Assembly: GCA_030642425.1 (NCBI GenBank)
Contig: DAOWNU010000113.1
Location: 1-6,488, forward strand
Source of the DNA: a bacterium
GTDB taxonomy: Bacteria; UBP14; UBA6098
Direction of reading: 5' to 3'
DNA length: 6,488 nucleotides
This document shows, piece after piece, positions 5,262 through 6,488 of the stretch (within the stretch, counting starts at the first letter, position 1; each line of letters opens with the position of its first letter). Position numbers and translations under genes: made by a program. The notes under the pieces are model-generated. The model did not search any database. It was not told the DNA's origin and saw only the letters and a program-made list of their open reading frames with translations.

Positions 5262-6488
5262 TTCAAATACACCACCCGTTTCGAAATTGTTCCCTCTCCC
5301 CGGTCGCTGAGCTTGCGATGTCCTGAGCCTGCCGAAGGGTCGAACCGCGCCCGGACGAGATAGACGCCGCTGCTGTTGGTGGCGTCAGGCGCCCAGATAA
5401 ATTCGGTTATCGGCGCTCGATGTTCGGCGTTCGGTGTTCCACCTTGACCCCTTGAACCCTCGAACCCTTGAACCCTTTTTCCGTTTATATTGTATATCTC
5501 CACTTGAACCCTCGATCCCTCGACCCCTCGAACCCTTATCTTCACCGCCGAATTGAACGGGTTCGGAAACACATTCAGCGACTGTTCTTTCGGTAATCGG
5601 GACACTTCCACCCCTTCGTAATTCCCGATAACGAATTCGGACGAATTTTCTGTCGCGATATTTCCAAAGCTGTCCGAGACAAAAAGGCTGAAACTGCCGT
5701 GATAACCGGGCCAGGGGTTCGTGCGCCAGAAAAGGGACGTTTCGACGGAAGAAAGACCGGCAACCGTGTCGAAATCCAGCAGGATGACCGAACCGCCGCC
5801 CGAAATATTGGCGTCTTCGACATGCCAGAGAAGCTCCACCGTGTCTTCCGCAGCGAACGTGTCCGAAAAATCCGGCGCCGATGGCGAAATCCATTCGAGG
5901 CGCGGCGGCGTGTTATCCAGACGGAACGGAGTTGACAAATAAAGCTTTATCTGGCTGTATAACAATAACTTATAGACATAGCCCCGCGCGTAATCCACGA
6001 CCCAGAGATTCATCCCGTCCCACGCCGCGCCCTCCGCGCCCGTCGCCAGAACGACGTCCCCGGTCGGCACGGTGTGGATTATCGAGTCCATTTCGACATC
6101 GATGGCATAGGCGGTGTTGTCGTTGCTGTAGCACCAGAGCAAACCCAATCCCCACGCGAGACCGTCGGCGGAGGTGGCTGGCGGAGACGAACCGAAATTG
6201 GGGAAAAACATCGTATCGACGAGCGAAAAATCCGACGTGTCCAGCGAAATAAAGGTTCCGGCGGAGAAACATACCCACAGATGTTCGCCGTCGAAAGCGC
6301 AGCCCGCGATATGCATCGAAGTTCCGGGAAGGCTCCACCAATCGCCGCGCACCGTGCTTGATGTGCCGGTCGAAAAATCGAATTCTTTCAGGAGAAGACG
6401 CGTGTCTTCGACCCAGAACAGCCTGTCCCCCGCGAAACCCATGTCCGAAGGCCCGATTGTGACCGTGCCCACGTGGATACTGTCGCCC
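5258..6488 (-). CDS. Exported propeller / Ig-like / sorting-domain protein, 5'-partial
   Basis: The frame is open to the window edge (409 residues in the window), and no signal peptide follows the in-frame GTG at 6472, so the real start lies outside. Fragment residues about 1-175 hold propeller-like units of about 45-50 residues with the pattern [GD]-x-A-[WF]-D/G-G-x-x-L-W-V/C (FDGEHLWV, WGLGLLWC, WDGMNLWV), as in YncE- or quinoprotein-like propellers. Residues about 193-290 form an Ig-like unit (DNTPPRLEWISP ... VSDSFGN ... SSEFVIG). Residues about 307-409 are the sorting domain (FPNPFNSAV, VEIYNINGK, SSGVYLVRA, ISKRVVYLK), implying secretion to the surface by a type IX-like system. Three loops of this domain are filled with translated short repeats, making it longer than its counterpart at 2360-3844 by extra residues before ISKRVVYLK. 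Ligand unknown. Confidence 0.9.
   Translation of the reverse strand, partial: GDSIHVGTVTIGPSDMGFAGDRLFWVEDTRLLLKEFDFSTGTSSTVRGDWWSLPGTSMHIAGCAFDGEHLWVCFSAGTFISLDTSDFSLVDTMFFPNFGSSPPATSADGLAWGLGLLWCYSNDNTAYAIDVEMDSIIHTVPTGDVVLATGAEGAAWDGMNLWVVDYARGYVYKLLLYSQIKLYLSTPFRLDNTPPRLEWISPSAPDFSDTFAAEDTVELLWHVEDANISGGGSVILLDFDTVAGLSSVETSLFWRTNPWPGYHGSFSLFVSDSFGNIATENSSEFVIGNYEGVEVSRLPKEQSLNVFPNPFNSAVKIRVRGVEGSRVQVEIYNINGKRVQGFEGSRGQGGTPNAEHRAPITEFIWAPDATNSSGVYLVRARFDPSAGSGHRKLSDRGEGTISKRVVYLK
5301..5346 (-). repeat. Probable dispersed repeat within the sorting-domain code
   Basis: On the minus strand it runs from TTCGACCCTTCGGCAGGCTC to AGCTCAGCGACC, with a near-repeat of its own (GGCTCAGGAC and AGCTCAGCGAC). 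It encodes the stretch FDPSAGSGHRKLSDRG, which is absent from the matching place in the other sorting domain here. CTTCGGCAGGCTCAGG-like sequences recur in many environmental genomes (memory, unchecked). Confidence 0.55.
5412..5439 (-). repeat. 7-nt tandem repeat, four units
   Basis: Minus-strand units GAACACC, GAACGCC, GAACATC and GAGCGCC follow head to tail. They are translated as about TPNAEHRAP in the second loop of the sorting domain, just before the TEFIWAPD strand. The style recalls short tandemly repeated sequences of other bacteria. Confidence 0.75.
5445..5476 (-). repeat. 8-nt tandem repeat, four units (tract 1)
   Basis: Minus-strand units AGGGTTCA, AGGGTTCG, AGGGTTCA and AGGGGTCA, followed by a partial AGG. 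They are translated as VQGFEGSRGQ after INGKR. The unit is not a multiple of three, so only changes of three units keep the frame. Confidence 0.8.
5505..5536 (-). repeat. 8-nt tandem repeat, four units (tract 2)
   Basis: Minus-strand units AGGGTTCG, AGGGGTCG, AGGGATCG and AGGGTTCA, the same unit as at 5445-5476 and separated from it by 28 nt encoding the conserved VEIYNINGK strand. They are translated as RVRGVEGSRVQ, in the loop before that strand. Confidence 0.8.

Noticed and set aside
5258..6472. GTG at 6472 as the true start of the partial propeller gene
   Set aside because: No signal peptide or ribosome site is seen, and the frame continues open to the window edge.

Overview
The window is a densely packed, single-strand block: every gene I can support lies on the minus strand, and coding sequence runs almost without a break from 6488 down to 1. 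Two genes run off the ends, one missing its N-terminus (high-coordinate edge) and one missing its C-terminus (low-coordinate edge). No rRNA, tRNA, CRISPR array, transposase or metabolic gene is visible, and no stretch of 300 bases lacks a gene.

Organism: two proteins end in the same C-terminal domain (PNPFNSAV ... INGK/R ... SSGVYL/GSGVYL ... ISKRVVYLK). This is the FlgD/Por-secretion-like sorting domain found on exported proteins of the Bacteroidetes/FCB group and many uncultured candidate phyla of similar style. That, with large exported beta-propeller and Ig-like proteins and many small dispersed repeats, suggests an uncultured FCB-type or candidate-phylum bacterium. The exact phylum cannot be fixed from this window.

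Layout in transcription order (high to low coordinates): (1) 6488-5258, 5'-partial exported propeller + Ig-like + sorting-domain protein, with several short repeats inside the sorting-domain code; (2) 5261-4617, 214-residue exported protein of unknown function, starting inside the stop of gene 1 (ATGA); (3) 4607-4542, a 21-codon frame that is little more than a signal peptide behind a good ribosome site; (4) 4516-4196, small XRE-type helix-turn-helix regulator; (5) 4190-3834, an array of 21-nt/7-residue repeats whose heptad register runs through one in-frame TAG; (6) 3844-2360, 494-residue exported seven-repeat propeller with sorting domain, containing two palindromic repeats in its code; (7) 2363-1, a large (>787 residue) exported Asp-box propeller, jelly-roll-like and Ig-like protein that starts inside the stop of gene 6 (ATGA).

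Together this looks like one operon, or two abutting ones, for surface or secreted proteins with a small regulator in the middle. The most unusual features are the heptad-repeat frame and the way unrelated dispersed repeats sit, in frame, in the same loops of both sorting domains. The middle part (about 2690-5260) is visibly richer in A+T than the flanking genes, so the block may be a mosaic of different origins.
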